A stretch of DNA of 64,000 nucleotides from Eleftheria terrae (GTDB lineage: Bacteria; Pseudomonadota; Gammaproteobacteria; Burkholderiales; Burkholderiaceae_C), in the NCBI RefSeq assembly GCF_030419005.1, contig NZ_CP106951.1:1426001-1490000 (forward strand). Reading direction: 5' to 3'. This document shows, one piece after another, positions 48,324 through 57,644 of the stretch. Position 1 is the first letter of the stretch, and each line of letters starts with the position of its first letter. The notes below the pieces were generated by a model. That model saw only the letters and a list, made by a program, of their open reading frames with translations. It searched no databases and had not been told where the DNA came from. The position numbers and the translations under genes were made by a program.

Positions 48324-49469
48324 TCACTGCACGATCTTGCCGCCGTCGCCGATCATCGCGAAGTCGACATAGCGCGAGCCGGAGCGGTCGGCCTTGGTGA
48401 AGTCGAGGCGGTAGCCACCCACGTCCAGCTCGCTGGCGCTGTCCAGCGCAGTGCTGACGGCGTCCGCGCTCAGGCGGGGCGCCTTCTCGATCGCCTTGAC
48501 CAGGGCCTTGGCCGCGATGAAGCCTTCCATCGAGCGGGCCGACAGGTCCGGGTTGTTCGCGGTCTCGCGCAGGCGCTGGAACTCGCGCACCACCTCACGG
48601 TCGGTCTTGCTCGACAGCGGCAGCACCACCGAGAAGGCGTAGCCGCGGGCACGATCCGGCCCCAGGGCCTTCAGCAGCGTGTCGGTGTCGATGATGGACA
48701 TGCCGTACATGGTCGCCTGGCCACCGGCGGCACCGTATTGCTTGACGAACTGCACCGCCGCAGCCGTGGTCGCACCGAGGAAGATGACCTGCGGATTGGC
48801 CTTCAGCATGTTGTTCACCGCGGTGCTCACCTCGGTGGTGTTGCGGGCGTAGCCGGTGCTGTTGACGATGGTGATGCCGTACTGGCGGGCGGCCTTGTCG
48901 ACGCCGACATTGACGTCCTTGCCCAGTCCGTCGTCCTGGAACACGACGCCGACGCGGTTGAGGCCGAGCTGCGAAAGCCGCTTGAACAGGCTGCCCACCT
49001 CGTCGTGGTAGCTTGCCTTCACCACCCGCAGCGTGCGCGACTGCGCCACGCTGGCGGCGCCCGACACCGCGCCCACCATGGAAATGCGCTGCTTGTCGAG
49101 CACCCCGTCACGGGCCAGCGCCTCCAGGTTGGTGGTGCCGACGGTGCCGATCAGGGCCACCGGCGACTCCTGCTGCACCACTTCCTTCACCAGGCGCACG
49201 GTGTTCTCGGGCTGTTGCATGTCGTCGCGCGTGACCAGCTTGATGCGCTGGCCGCGCACGCCGCCGCGTGCGTTCACCGAGTCGATGTAAAGCTTGACGC
49301 CGGCATGGATGGCGCGACCCGTCACCGCCTGCGGGCCGCTGAAAGGCGCCACCTGGGCCACCACGACGTCGGCCTGGGCCGCGCCGGCGCAGGCCACGAC
49401 AGCCAGCGCGATCAGGGAACGGTGCAAGGAGGGCAGGAAACGACGGAAAGCGTGAGTGAGGCTGGACAT
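48324..49469 (-). CDS. ABC transporter substrate-binding protein, branched-chain amino acid type (second orphan)
   Basis: 381-residue periplasmic protein with a Sec signal (LIALAVVACAGAAQA). It is a Peripla_BP_6-type binder: VVVAQVAPFSGPQAVTGRAIHAGVKLYIDSVNARGGVRGQRIKLVTRDDMQQPENTVRLVKEVV and VKASYHDEVGSLFKRLSQLGLNRVGVVFQDDGLGKDV. It resembles the binding protein at 22.6-23.8 kb in layout and motifs. No permease or ATPase is nearby. A TAGAAT (49520-49525, minus strand) is a possible -10. Ligand unknown. Confidence 0.88.
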   Translation of the reverse strand: MSSLTHAFRRFLPSLHRSLIALAVVACAGAAQADVVVAQVAPFSGPQAVTGRAIHAGVKLYIDSVNARGGVRGQRIKLVTRDDMQQPENTVRLVKEVVQQESPVALIGTVGTTNLEALARDGVLDKQRISMVGAVSGAASVAQSRTLRVVKASYHDEVGSLFKRLSQLGLNRVGVVFQDDGLGKDVNVGVDKAARQYGITIVNSTGYARNTTEVSTAVNNMLKANPQVIFLGATTAAAVQFVKQYGAAGGQATMYGMSIIDTDTLLKALGPDRARGYAFSVVLPLSSKTDREVVREFQRLRETANNPDLSARSMEGFIAAKALVKAIEKAPRLSADAVSTALDSASELDVGGYRLDFTKADRSGSRYVDFAMIGDGGKIVQ

Positions 49470-49749
49470 GGCAGGCAGTGGTGGAAGGCGCGTCACCGCA
49501 AGTGGCAACGCAAGCCGGCATTCTAGGGAGACAAACCAGGGTTTACCCTTACACCCACCTGAGACCGCTGCACTTGTCGCTTCAGCTGTGAACTAGTTCG
49601 CAGCCACCATCCCCGCGAAGCCGGGGCTGCATACGGACAGTGATCTTCGACACAAGACGACATGAAGTCGCGCGGCGGCCGGCGCATTGTTTGCTTAAGA
49701 AGAGCACATCACCGCCGTGTCGGTCCCCGTAGTAGTGGAGAACCTGCGC

Positions 49750-50664
49750 ATGTCGCAAAACACGTCCCAGACCCGGCCCTTGCGCATCGGGATCTCAGCC
49801 CGCTTGCTGTACCAGGTGCCGCCCGAGCTGGGCTTTCGCAACAAGACGCTGCAGTACCTGGAGCAATCCTTGTCGCACTGGATCATGGCGCACGGCGCGA
49901 TCGCCTTCATGGTGCCTGCGGTGGCGGAAGACAGCCGGCGGGCGGCGCGCCACCTGTCGGTGTTCGATTACGTGAACGAGCTCGACGGGCTGGTGCTGCA
50001 AGGCGGTGCCGACGTGTCGCCGCAGAGCTACGGGCAGGAGCCGATCGACCCACGCTGGGCCGGCGACCCGGTGCGTGACCGCTATGAGCTCGCGCTGCTG
50101 CGCGCCTTCATCCAGCAGCGCAAGCCGGTCATCGGCGTTTGCCGCGGCTGCCAGCTGTTGAACGTCGCTTTTGGCGGCACGCTTTACCAGGACGTGATGA
50201 CGCAGTACGCCGGCGCGCACGCGCACGTCGATGCTGAGCTGTACGACCAGCTGGAGCACGAAGTCAGCTTCCTGCCCAACAGCCAGCTGGCCCGGCTCTA
50301 TCCGAGCGAGTCGCGCCTGCGGGTCACCAGCATCCACCACCAGGCGGTGGCCAAGCTGGGCAAGCAGATCGAGGTGGAAGCGGTGTCCTCGGTGGACGGC
50401 GTGATCGAGGCCATTCGCTGGACCGGCGACGGCTATGCGCGTGGCGTGCAGTGGCACCCGGAGTTCCACCTCGACCGCCGGGCGCTGGCCGACAGCTCGC
50501 CCATCATCCTCGACTTCCTGAACGAGGCCCGCACCGCCGCGCTGGCCCGGCTGCGCGACCGCGACTGCGCCGACCAGCGCATGCCGCGCGCCCCGCTGAA
50601 CCTGCCGTTCGAGGCGCCGGCCACCGATCCGGCCAAGGAAGCGCCGGCCGCTGCCAAGGCCTGA
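49750..50664 (+). CDS. Gamma-glutamyl-gamma-aminobutyrate hydrolase-like amidotransferase (peptidase C26)
   Basis: 304 residues. Class I glutamine amidotransferase fold: the nucleophile is Cys in VIGVCRGCQLLNVAFGG, with the His/Glu of VQWHPEFH near residue 235, and LDGLVLQGGADVSPQSYG before it. It resembles PuuD, which splits gamma-glutamyl-GABA in putrescine breakdown. It ends with a Pro/Ala-rich 40-residue tail. The start (ATG at 49750) has a GGAG site at 49737-49740; an upstream start in frame is unnecessary. No other putrescine-pathway genes are present, so the substrate is unproven. Confidence 0.88.
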   Translation: MSQNTSQTRPLRIGISARLLYQVPPELGFRNKTLQYLEQSLSHWIMAHGAIAFMVPAVAEDSRRAARHLSVFDYVNELDGLVLQGGADVSPQSYGQEPIDPRWAGDPVRDRYELALLRAFIQQRKPVIGVCRGCQLLNVAFGGTLYQDVMTQYAGAHAHVDAELYDQLEHEVSFLPNSQLARLYPSESRLRVTSIHHQAVAKLGKQIEVEAVSSVDGVIEAIRWTGDGYARGVQWHPEFHLDRRALADSSPIILDFLNEARTAALARLRDRDCADQRMPRAPLNLPFEAPATDPAKEAPAAAKA

Positions 50665-50793
50665 AGCGCGACCGTCACTTAGGTGACGCGCGAGGCAACG
50701 CGACTGTGGTCTGATCCTGGCGACCGTCGGCGGGCCGGTCCCTCGCAGGCCTGCCCGCCGTCCCGCCCCAACGCTGACACGGACGACATCCCG

Positions 50794-51849
50794 ATGAGCA
50801 CTTCCCTCCCCTCCCCCGGCAGCCTGAGCAACCGCCAGGTCCGCCTGGCATCGCGCCCCGTGGGCACGCCCACCCGGGACAACTGGCACTTCACCGACGA
50901 AGCGGTGGCTGAGCCGGCCGCTGGCGGCGTGGTGGTCCAGACGCTCTACCTCTCGCTCGATCCCGCCATGCGCGGCTGGATGAACGAAGGCAAGTCCTAC
51001 ATCCCGCCGGTGGGCATCGGCGAGGTGATGCGGGCCGGCGGCGTCGGGCGCGTGCTGGCGTCGCAGCAGCCCGACTTCCCGGTTGGCAGCCTGGTGACCG
51101 GCAGCCTGGGCGTGCAGCAGTACTGCAGCGTGCCGGCCGACCAGCTCAGGCGCTCGGGCCTGACCCGCATCGACCCCCGGGCAGGCAGCCTCACCCAGTG
51201 GCTGAACGTCCTTGGCATGCCGGGCATGACGGCCTACTTCGGCCTGATGGACATCGGCCAGCCGAAAGCTGGCGAGACCGTGGTGGTGTCCGGCGCCGCC
51301 GGCGCAGTGGGACAGACCGTGGGGCAGCTCGCCAAGATCCACGGCTGCCGGGTGGTGGGCATCGCCGGCGGCCCGGCCAAGTGCGAGTGGGTCGTCAAGG
51401 AGCTCGGCTTCGACGCCTGCATCGACTACAAGGCCGGCCCGGTCAAGGACGGGTTGAAGACGCACTGCCCGCAGGGCGTGGACATCTATTTCGACAACGT
51501 CGGCGGCGAGATCCTCGATACGGTGCTGACGCGCATCAACCGCAAGGCCCGCATCATCATTTGCGGCGCCATTTCGCAGTACAACAACACCGAGCCGGTG
51601 CAGGGCCCGAAGAACTACCTGTCGCTGCTGGTCAACCGGGCCCGCATGGAAGGCATGGTGGTGTTCGACTATGCCGACCGCTATCCCCAGGCCGTGGCCG
51701 AGCTGGCCGGCCACCTGCAGAGCGGGCGCATGAGTTCGCGCGAAGACGTGGTGAGCGGCGGCGTCGATGCCTTCCCCGACACGCTGCTGAAGCTGTTCAC
51801 CGGCGAGAACTTCGGCAAGCTGGTGCTGAAAGTGGCCGACGAGGCCTGA
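50794..51849 (+). CDS. NADP-dependent oxidoreductase, MDR family (prostaglandin/alkenal reductase-like)
   Basis: 351 residues of the zinc-independent medium-chain reductase group (leukotriene B4 dehydrogenase/CurA-like). Hallmarks: SLSNRQVRLASRPVGTPTRDNWHF, the LSLDPAMRGWMNEGKSYIPPVGIGEVM substrate loop, GMPGMTAYFGL, the NADP-binding VVVSGAAGAVGQTVGQLAKIHG and IIICGAISQYNN. It would reduce alpha,beta-unsaturated carbonyls with NADPH. The start at MSTSLPSPGSLSNRQV matches homologues in form; a frame open further upstream is ignored. A clear terminator follows 30 bases later. Confidence 0.93.
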   Translation: MSTSLPSPGSLSNRQVRLASRPVGTPTRDNWHFTDEAVAEPAAGGVVVQTLYLSLDPAMRGWMNEGKSYIPPVGIGEVMRAGGVGRVLASQQPDFPVGSLVTGSLGVQQYCSVPADQLRRSGLTRIDPRAGSLTQWLNVLGMPGMTAYFGLMDIGQPKAGETVVVSGAAGAVGQTVGQLAKIHGCRVVGIAGGPAKCEWVVKELGFDACIDYKAGPVKDGLKTHCPQGVDIYFDNVGGEILDTVLTRINRKARIIICGAISQYNNTEPVQGPKNYLSLLVNRARMEGMVVFDYADRYPQAVAELAGHLQSGRMSSREDVVSGGVDAFPDTLLKLFTGENFGKLVLKVADEA

Positions 51850-51879
51850 CGCGCAGCTTGGCCGCCGGGCCGCAAAAAG

Positions 51880-51901
51880 AAACCCCGCCTCGGCGGGGTT
51901 T
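51880..51901. terminator. Rho-independent terminator after the MDR reductase gene
   Basis: AAACCCCGC (51880-51888), loop CTCG, GCGGGGTTT (51893-51901): a 9-bp perfect stem with A-rich and T-rich ends. It can work in both directions. Confidence 0.9.
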
Positions 51902-52020
51902 CCTGTTTGCCCGGACTCTGGAGGCCGGGCTGGTCAGCGGCAGCCCGAAGGCAGGCGCCGGGCGGGCCGCGCCGCGAAGGATCCCGGCAGCCTGAAGCTG
52001 CCGGCCTTCTCCGACGACCG

Positions 52021-52539
52021 TCAGGGCTTGACGGTGAGGTTGTTCTCGACGCCGGTGACGCCCTTCACCGACGAAGCGAGCTGCGTGGCCCGTTCACGGT
52101 CGGCCTCGCTGGGCGCGGTGCCGTTCAGGCTGACCTTGCCATTGCTCGTGTCGACATCGATGCGCAGGGCGCTCAGCTTGTCATCGCGCGCCAGTTCGGC
52201 GTTCACCGACGCGGTGATGGCGGTGTCGGCCACCGCTTCGCCGGCGCGGTCGGCCATATCGCTGCCGGTCTCACGGGCCTTGTCGAGGCCTGCACCGGCC
52301 TTGTCGGCCATGTCGCTGCCCGTCTCGCGGGCCTGCTGGGCCACTTCGCTGCCGGCTTCCCGGGCGCGCTCCATGCCGTTCTCGGTGCGCTGCTCCATGT
52401 TCTGGCCCGCCTGCTCGGTCTGGGCCACCACCGTCGGATCGCCGGAAGCGGCCGCGTTCCGGTCCTCTTCATTGGCACGGTCGCAGGCCGTCAGGGCCAT
52501 GGCAGCGGCCAGGGCGCTTGCCAAAGTCAGTGCTTTCAT
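52021..52539 (-). CDS. BON-domain lipoprotein
   Basis: 172 residues. Lipoprotein signal MKALTLASALAAAMALTAC with Cys19. A low-complexity helical region (about 30-105) contains near-duplicate blocks ARETGSDMADKAGAG and ARETGSDMADRAGEA, resembling stress-related hydrophilic repeat proteins. The C-terminus is one BON domain (ITASVNAELARDDKLSALRIDVDTSNGKVSLNG through GVTGVENNLTV), which binds membranes or glycans in the periplasm. A strong GGAAGGAG site precedes the ATG. A hairpin (51984-52004), 17 bases after the stop, may end the transcript. Confidence 0.92.
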   Translation of the reverse strand: MKALTLASALAAAMALTACDRANEEDRNAAASGDPTVVAQTEQAGQNMEQRTENGMERAREAGSEVAQQARETGSDMADKAGAGLDKARETGSDMADRAGEAVADTAITASVNAELARDDKLSALRIDVDTSNGKVSLNGTAPSEADRERATQLASSVKGVTGVENNLTVKP

Positions 52540-52736
52540 CGCTCACACTCCTTCCAGTCTAGAAATGCCGCGCCTGGGGCACGACCACAGCCGGCATCGA
52601 AGGAGGGCCGCATTCAGCGGCCGCGGGTCCTGACGCCAGCGCCAGCTGCGGGCCCACAGGCCAGCTGCACGCCGCGCTCCGGGGCGGCAGCAGACGGCCT
52701 CGCTGCCCCGGGCACCGCAATCTCTCCAGTCCACCC

Positions 52737-53075
52737 TCACACCAGCAGCCGCGGCATGCCGATCACGCCTGGCCGGCGCTCCAGCCATTCGGGCTCCACC
52801 GGGCCGGTGCCCGGCGCGGGAGCGGTGTTGCCGTCGCCACCACAGGAAGCAGGCGCGTCCGACGGCGCCCGGCGCAGGGCCCACACCGGCTGCGCCGGCT
52901 GGGCCGGATGCGGCGTGTGGGCAAAAGCCTCCGACGCACCGGCACAACGCACGAACTGAATGTCGCCAGCCGGGGCGTCCGCCTGAGCCACCGCGCTGCG
53001 CACCGCCACGACTCCCAGGGCGCCCGCTGCGCCGAGCAGCGCAGTGCTGATCAGGGTGGCGAAGGATGGAGCCAT
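52737..53075 (-). CDS. Small secreted hypothetical protein
   Basis: 112 residues, not recognised. A signal-peptide-like start (LISTALLGAAGALGVVAV) is followed by a Pro/Ala-rich mature part with two cysteines (FVRCAGASEAF and ASCGGDGN). A GAGGA site lies about 7 bases upstream. The family looks lineage-restricted, and low complexity limits confidence. It is 197 bases upstream of the BON lipoprotein on the same strand. Confidence 0.5.
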   Translation of the reverse strand: MAPSFATLISTALLGAAGALGVVAVRSAVAQADAPAGDIQFVRCAGASEAFAHTPHPAQPAQPVWALRRAPSDAPASCGGDGNTAPAPGTGPVEPEWLERRPGVIGMPRLLV

Positions 53076-53590
53076 GACACGTCCTCTACGGCTAGACGGA
53101 TGAACCGGTCGATGGACTCACTGTAGGCCGCAGGGCCGGGGCGCTCTGTCAGCAGGCTCGGGGCGGGGTTGTCAGCGGTGTCCGACACCGCGGCCCGCGC
53201 ATCCAGTGAACGCGGTCGGCACCGATGGGCGCGCTCGCCGGGGTGCCCGGCGATGGCGCCGTTGCCTCATCGAGGGAGGCAGGCACCCTCCCGCCCCTCG
53301 ATCACCGCCGCTTGGGGCGTGAGGAGTCAGCAGTGGGTGCATCGTGCTTCGGGACAACAGCTGCGCAGGCCTTGGCAGGCGTCAGGTGGCCCGCCCGGAA
53401 CTGCCCGGGGCCGGCTGCTGCGCAGCGGGGCCGCGAGCAGGCGCATGTGTCATGGAACCCGCCGCCTCGTGGCGCAGGCATCGGCCCTGTACCACTGCAG
53501 GAATTGGCGGGCTGCCGGTCGCTGCCGGCGGAGGGACGCCGGCCGGCCTGGCAGGACAAGGCCGAGCCGCTCCTGCAGGGCAGTGCGCGT
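53076..53590. other. Gene-free GC-rich interval
   Basis: No supported gene on either strand; candidate frames are Arg/Ala/Pro-rich without domains. It holds the second copy of the repeat found at 24107-24138. The end of the mutarotase gene lies on its right side. Confidence 0.55.
53311..53342 (+). repeat. Intergenic repeat copy B
   Basis: CTTGGGGCGTGAGG-AGTCAGCAGTGG-GTGCAT, aligning with copy A (24107-24138) with three substitutions and a few single-base gaps. Located in a gene-free gap. Confidence 0.5.
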
Positions 53591-54457
53591 TCAGTCGGCC
53601 ACCAGGCTCTGCCGGCCCCACCACTGCTCGCCGGGCTGCAGGGCCACCGGCTCGCCGATCACGGCCGCCTCGACGCACAGCATGCGGCGAAAGCCGAGCG
53701 CCGGCATGTCGGCCATGGCAGCGCACTTGGCCTCCCACGGGTTCCAGACCACCACGTCGGGGAACTGCTGGGACTCGATGACCAGGCCGCGATGCGGCTC
53801 TTCGAGCACCAGCGGCTGGCTTGCGCCGAAGTAGATGCGGTCGGTTTCATCGCCAATGGCCAGGGCCGCCGAAGGCTCCGGCTGCAGCGGGCTACCGGGC
53901 CGGGTGCAATCCTGGAAGTCGAGGCCGCGCAGGCCCTTCAGGCGCGCTTCTTCCACCTCGCGCACGCGCAGGTAGGTGTGCAGCGCCGCCATGAAGCTGA
54001 AGGGCTCGGCGTCGGCCGGGCCGGTGTGCTCGACTTCCAGCTCGAGATCGAGCCGGCCACCGCCCACCGCCACGGTGAGCTCCAGCGCGAAGGCATGCGG
54101 CCAGGCGGCGCGCGTGGCTTCGTCGTCGCACAGCCGCAGCACGGCCAGCGCATCATCACGGCCGACCTCGCTGCGCAGCAGCGTCCAGGGCTTGTTGCGA
54201 GCGAAGCCGTGGCGCTGCAACGGACCCCGCTTCTCGAACTGCGGAAAGATGACCGGCACGCCGCCGCGCACCGGCTGGCCCTCGGTGTAGGCCGACTGCT
54301 CGGACACGTACAGCCGTTCCGGGCCGCCGGCCGGCGTCCAGGACAGCACCTGCGCACCTTGCAGCAGGACGGTCGCCTGGGCGCCGTCACGGGCCCGCAG
54401 CCGCACCGCCGGCAGGCCCTGGATGTCGATGAGTTCGGGAGTGGATGCTTGGGACAT
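53591..54457 (-). CDS. D-hexose-6-phosphate mutarotase
   Basis: 288 residues of the YeaD/aldose-1-epimerase-like group that interconverts alpha and beta anomers of hexose 6-phosphates. Family blocks: ATVLLQGAQVLSWTPAGGPERLYVS, QPVRGGVPVIFPQFEKRGPLQRHGFARNKPWTL (His of the active site), LHTYLRV and VVWNPWEAKCAAMADMPALGFRRMLCVEAA. The catalytic Glu/His arrangement is plausible. It is preceded by no strong ribosome-binding site. The neighbouring phoD lies upstream on the same strand. Confidence 0.93.
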   Translation of the reverse strand: MSQASTPELIDIQGLPAVRLRARDGAQATVLLQGAQVLSWTPAGGPERLYVSEQSAYTEGQPVRGGVPVIFPQFEKRGPLQRHGFARNKPWTLLRSEVGRDDALAVLRLCDDEATRAAWPHAFALELTVAVGGGRLDLELEVEHTGPADAEPFSFMAALHTYLRVREVEEARLKGLRGLDFQDCTRPGSPLQPEPSAALAIGDETDRIYFGASQPLVLEEPHRGLVIESQQFPDVVVWNPWEAKCAAMADMPALGFRRMLCVEAAVIGEPVALQPGEQWWGRQSLVAD

Positions 54458-54516
54458 GGCCGCGAGCTTACCCGCTTCCGGCGCGGGCCGTGCCGCGGCA
54501 CCGGCCGGTCATGCCA

Positions 54517-56097
54517 TCAGCCACGCGCCGGCCACAGGGTCTTGCGGTACAGCGCCTCGCCGGCCAGGTCTTTCAGGGTGACGGTCATGGTGCGGGTGCG
54601 GCCGTCGATGTCCACCTGGCCGAAGAACTGGAAACCGTCCGACGGCGGTGCGTTGGGCACCGGCGCCGCCTTTTGATAGACCACCTGCAGGCCAAAGGTG
54701 GCGTCCGGCGCATTGGGGCCGAAGCTGCCGGCGTGCAGGGGGCCGGAGACAAACTCCCAGAAGGGGTCGAAGTCACTGAAGCGCGCCTGCGCCGGGTCGT
54801 AGTAGTGGGCGGCGGTGTAGTGCACGTCGGCCGTCAGCCAGACGATGTTCTCGATGCGGGCGCGCCGGATCTCGCGCAACAGCAGGGCCAGCTCGCGCTC
54901 GCGCCCGCGGGGCGGCCCGTCCTCTGCGTTGGCCACCGCCTCCCAGCGCGGGCGGCCGCTGGCATCCTGGCCATCGGGCACCTGCAGGCCCAGCGGCATG
55001 TCGGAGGCGATCACCTTCCAGGTGGCACGCGAGCGGCGCAGCCCGTCCAGCAGCCAGGCGATCTGCGGCTTGCCCAGGAAGACGGTGTCCGGGCCGTCGT
55101 GGTCCTGCAGGTTGTCGGTGTTGGGGCCACGGTAGCTGCGCATGTCGATGACAAAGACATCCAGCAGCGGACCGTAGGGGATGCGGCGGTAGACCCGCTC
55201 GCTCTCGATGTCGCCCGCCCGGCGCAGCGGTGCGTAGTCGAGGAAGGCCCGCGTGGCACGCGCGGTCAGCAGCGGCACCCGCTTCTCGCTGTAGCGGGCG
55301 TCGCCTGACAGGTCCTTGGACAAGGACCAGTTGTTGGTGACCTCGTGGTCGTCCCACTGCCACACCTGTGCCACCTCGCTGGCGAAGCGACGCACGTTCT
55401 GGTCGAGCAGGTTGTAGCGGTAGCGACCGCGGAACTCGTCCAGCGTCTCGGCCACCTTGGCGACCTCGGGCGTGACCAGGTTGCGCCACACCCGTCCGTC
55501 CGGCAGGCGGACCTCCGGCTGAATCGGGCCGTCGGCATAGATGGTGTCGCCGCAATGCAGGAAGAGATCGGGCTGGACCCGCCGCATCTGCTCGTACAGC
55601 CGCATGCCGCCCCATTCGGCATTGATGCCCCAGCCCTGGCCAGCGGTATCGCCGCTCCAGACCAGGCGGATGTCGCGCGGCAGCACCGGTGCCAGCCGCA
55701 AGCGGCCGGCCTGCGGCTGCGACAGCACCCGCTCGTTGCCCAGGTCCTGCAGCAGCACCCGATAGTGGATCTCCTGGCCGCGCGGCAGGCCCTGCAAGTC
55801 GATGCGGCCGGTGTGGTCGCTGTCCTCCAGCAGGTGCGGTCCGCGCACCCGACGGGCATCGGCAAAGCTCTCGCGGGTCGACCACTCGATCCACATGCGG
55901 GCCGGGCGGTCGCTGCGCGCCCACACGATGGCGCTGTCGCTGGTGACGTCGCCGCTGGCCACGCCCGAAGGCAGCTGGGGCCGCTCGCTGTCCCTGACGA
56001 TGGCGCCCGGCGCCTGCTGCGCCCTGAGGACGCCCGGCAACCCGAAGCCCGCTGCACCGACCCACAGGCCCTGGTTCACGAAGTCCCTGCGTTTCAT
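54517..56097 (-). CDS. phoD: Alkaline phosphatase D family protein
   Basis: 526 residues. A Tat signal with the twin-arginine motif MKRRDFVNQGLWVGAAGFG exports the folded metalloenzyme. PhoD features: SGVASGDVTSDSAIVWARSDRPARM, IRLVWSGDTAGQGWGIN, FLHCGDTIYADGPIQ, WDDHEVTNNWS and LTADVHYTAAHYYDP, supplying the Fe/Ca ligands of phosphodi/monoesterases. It releases phosphate from extracellular phosphoesters. No Pho box was identified upstream. Function is confident at family level. Confidence 0.93.
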   Translation of the reverse strand: MKRRDFVNQGLWVGAAGFGLPGVLRAQQAPGAIVRDSERPQLPSGVASGDVTSDSAIVWARSDRPARMWIEWSTRESFADARRVRGPHLLEDSDHTGRIDLQGLPRGQEIHYRVLLQDLGNERVLSQPQAGRLRLAPVLPRDIRLVWSGDTAGQGWGINAEWGGMRLYEQMRRVQPDLFLHCGDTIYADGPIQPEVRLPDGRVWRNLVTPEVAKVAETLDEFRGRYRYNLLDQNVRRFASEVAQVWQWDDHEVTNNWSLSKDLSGDARYSEKRVPLLTARATRAFLDYAPLRRAGDIESERVYRRIPYGPLLDVFVIDMRSYRGPNTDNLQDHDGPDTVFLGKPQIAWLLDGLRRSRATWKVIASDMPLGLQVPDGQDASGRPRWEAVANAEDGPPRGRERELALLLREIRRARIENIVWLTADVHYTAAHYYDPAQARFSDFDPFWEFVSGPLHAGSFGPNAPDATFGLQVVYQKAAPVPNAPPSDGFQFFGQVDIDGRTRTMTVTLKDLAGEALYRKTLWPARG

Positions 56098-56165
56098 CGA
56101 AAGTCCCGCCTCGTGCCGTGATGATGGAGCCGCGCAGCATGCCGGCGCCGCTTGACAGCGCTGTG

Positions 56166-57557
56166 TCAGGCCACGCTGCTGCCGCCCTTGCAGACCTCGT
56201 CGCGCATGAGCACCAGCTCCTCGGCAATGCTGGGGTGCACGGCGACGGTATTGTCGAGCTGGGCCTTGGTGACGCCCGCCTTGAGCGCCGCCGCAAAGCC
56301 CTGGATGACCTCCGGCGCCTCGGGCGCGACGATGTGCACGCCCAGCACGCGGTCGGTGGTGCCGTCCACCACCAGCTTCATCAACGCCCGCTCCGGGCTG
56401 CCGCTGACCGCATGGCGCAGCGGCCGGAACTCCGAACGCCAGATGCGCACCTTGGGGTAACGCCCACGCGCCTGGGCCTCGGTCAGGCCGACGCTGGCCG
56501 CCGGCGGGTCGCAGAACACGGCGCTCGGCACCTCCTCATCCTGCCATTCGCGCGGCGGGCGCCCGTCGCAGCCATAGAGGCGGTCGACCAGTGCGGCGGC
56601 CTGCATCAGCGCCACCGGCGTCAACGCGCGCCGGCCGGTCACGTCGCCGATGGCCAGCAGCCAGGGCAGCGAGCTCTCGAAGCGCTCGTTCACCGCGATG
56701 GCGCCCCGCTCGTCCAGCGCGACGCCCAGCGCCTCCAGGCCGAGGCCCCGCGTGCTGGGTGCACGACCGGTGGCCAGCAGCACCGCGTCGGCCGCCACCG
56801 GGTCGGCACCGGCCTGCTGCAGCAGCAAGGCGCCGCCCGCGTCACGTTCGAGGCGCGAGACGCGGGCCTGCAGGCGCAGGTCCACGCCCTTCTTGAGCAG
56901 CTCCTGGGCGACGAAGGCGCGCAGGTCGTCGTCGAAACCCTCGAGCAGCCGCTCACCGCGGTGCAGCAGGCTCACCTGTGCCCCCAGGCCGGTGAAGATG
57001 GACGCGAACTCGCAGCCGATGTAGCCGCCGCCGACGATGGCCAGCCGGCGCGGGAACGGCTCCAGGTCGAACAGCTGGTTGGACGTGATGCCCAGCTCGG
57101 CGCCCGGCAGCGCCGGCAGCCGCGGTGCGCCGCCGGTGGCCACCAGCACTCGCTCCGCCGTGACGGCGGCATGGCCGACCTGCGCGGCATGCGGGCCGGT
57201 GAGCCGTGCCCAGCCCGGCAGCAGCGTGACGCCCGCCTCCTGCAGCAACTGGCCATAGACCTGGTTGAGCCGCCCCACCTCGGTTGCCCGCTGCGCGCGC
57301 AGCGCCGCCCAATCGAAGACCGGTGCCTCGAAGCGCCAGCCAAAGGCCCGCGCCTCGTCGAAAGCCTGCCCATGGTGGGCCGCGTAGGTATAGAGCTTCT
57401 TCGGGATGCAGCCCGCGTTGACACAGGTACCGCCCAGCCGCGCGCCCTCGGCCAGCGCCACCCGGCAACCCCGGCGCGCCGCCAGCCGCGCGGCGCGCAC
57501 GCCGCCGCTGCCGCCGCCGATCACCAGCAGGTCATAGTCGTGAGGATGCGAGGCCAT
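56166..57557 (-). CDS. gor: Glutathione-disulfide reductase
   Basis: 463 residues, as E. coli Gor (450). FAD-binding LLVIGGGSGGVRAARLAA, the redox disulfide GGTCVNAGCIPKKLYTYA, NADPH-binding LAIVGGGYIGCEFASIFTGLG, and the C-terminal catalytic AVHPSIAEELV with the active His-Pro. It regenerates reduced glutathione. The start at 57557 gives MASHPHDYDLLVIGGG; the frame is open far upstream but only as chance coding. A divergent promoter region with TATAAG (57589-57594) and TATACA on the opposite strand lies between it and the next gene. Confidence 0.95.
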   Translation of the reverse strand: MASHPHDYDLLVIGGGSGGVRAARLAARRGCRVALAEGARLGGTCVNAGCIPKKLYTYAAHHGQAFDEARAFGWRFEAPVFDWAALRAQRATEVGRLNQVYGQLLQEAGVTLLPGWARLTGPHAAQVGHAAVTAERVLVATGGAPRLPALPGAELGITSNQLFDLEPFPRRLAIVGGGYIGCEFASIFTGLGAQVSLLHRGERLLEGFDDDLRAFVAQELLKKGVDLRLQARVSRLERDAGGALLLQQAGADPVAADAVLLATGRAPSTRGLGLEALGVALDERGAIAVNERFESSLPWLLAIGDVTGRRALTPVALMQAAALVDRLYGCDGRPPREWQDEEVPSAVFCDPPAASVGLTEAQARGRYPKVRIWRSEFRPLRHAVSGSPERALMKLVVDGTTDRVLGVHIVAPEAPEVIQGFAAALKAGVTKAQLDNTVAVHPSIAEELVLMRDEVCKGGSSVA

Positions 57558-57644
57558 GGCTGTCTTTGTGGTGGCGAGAACTGCACTGTATAAGCGCTTG
57601 CCGCACAGGTTAAGCTTGCCGCCTTGTTTTCCGGACACCTGCGA

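Noticed and set aside
51984..52004. Hairpin CCGGCAGC-CTGAA-GCTGCCGG as a definite terminator of the BON gene
   Set aside because: Perfect stem but no T run on the relevant strand; kept only as a remark in the BON entry.
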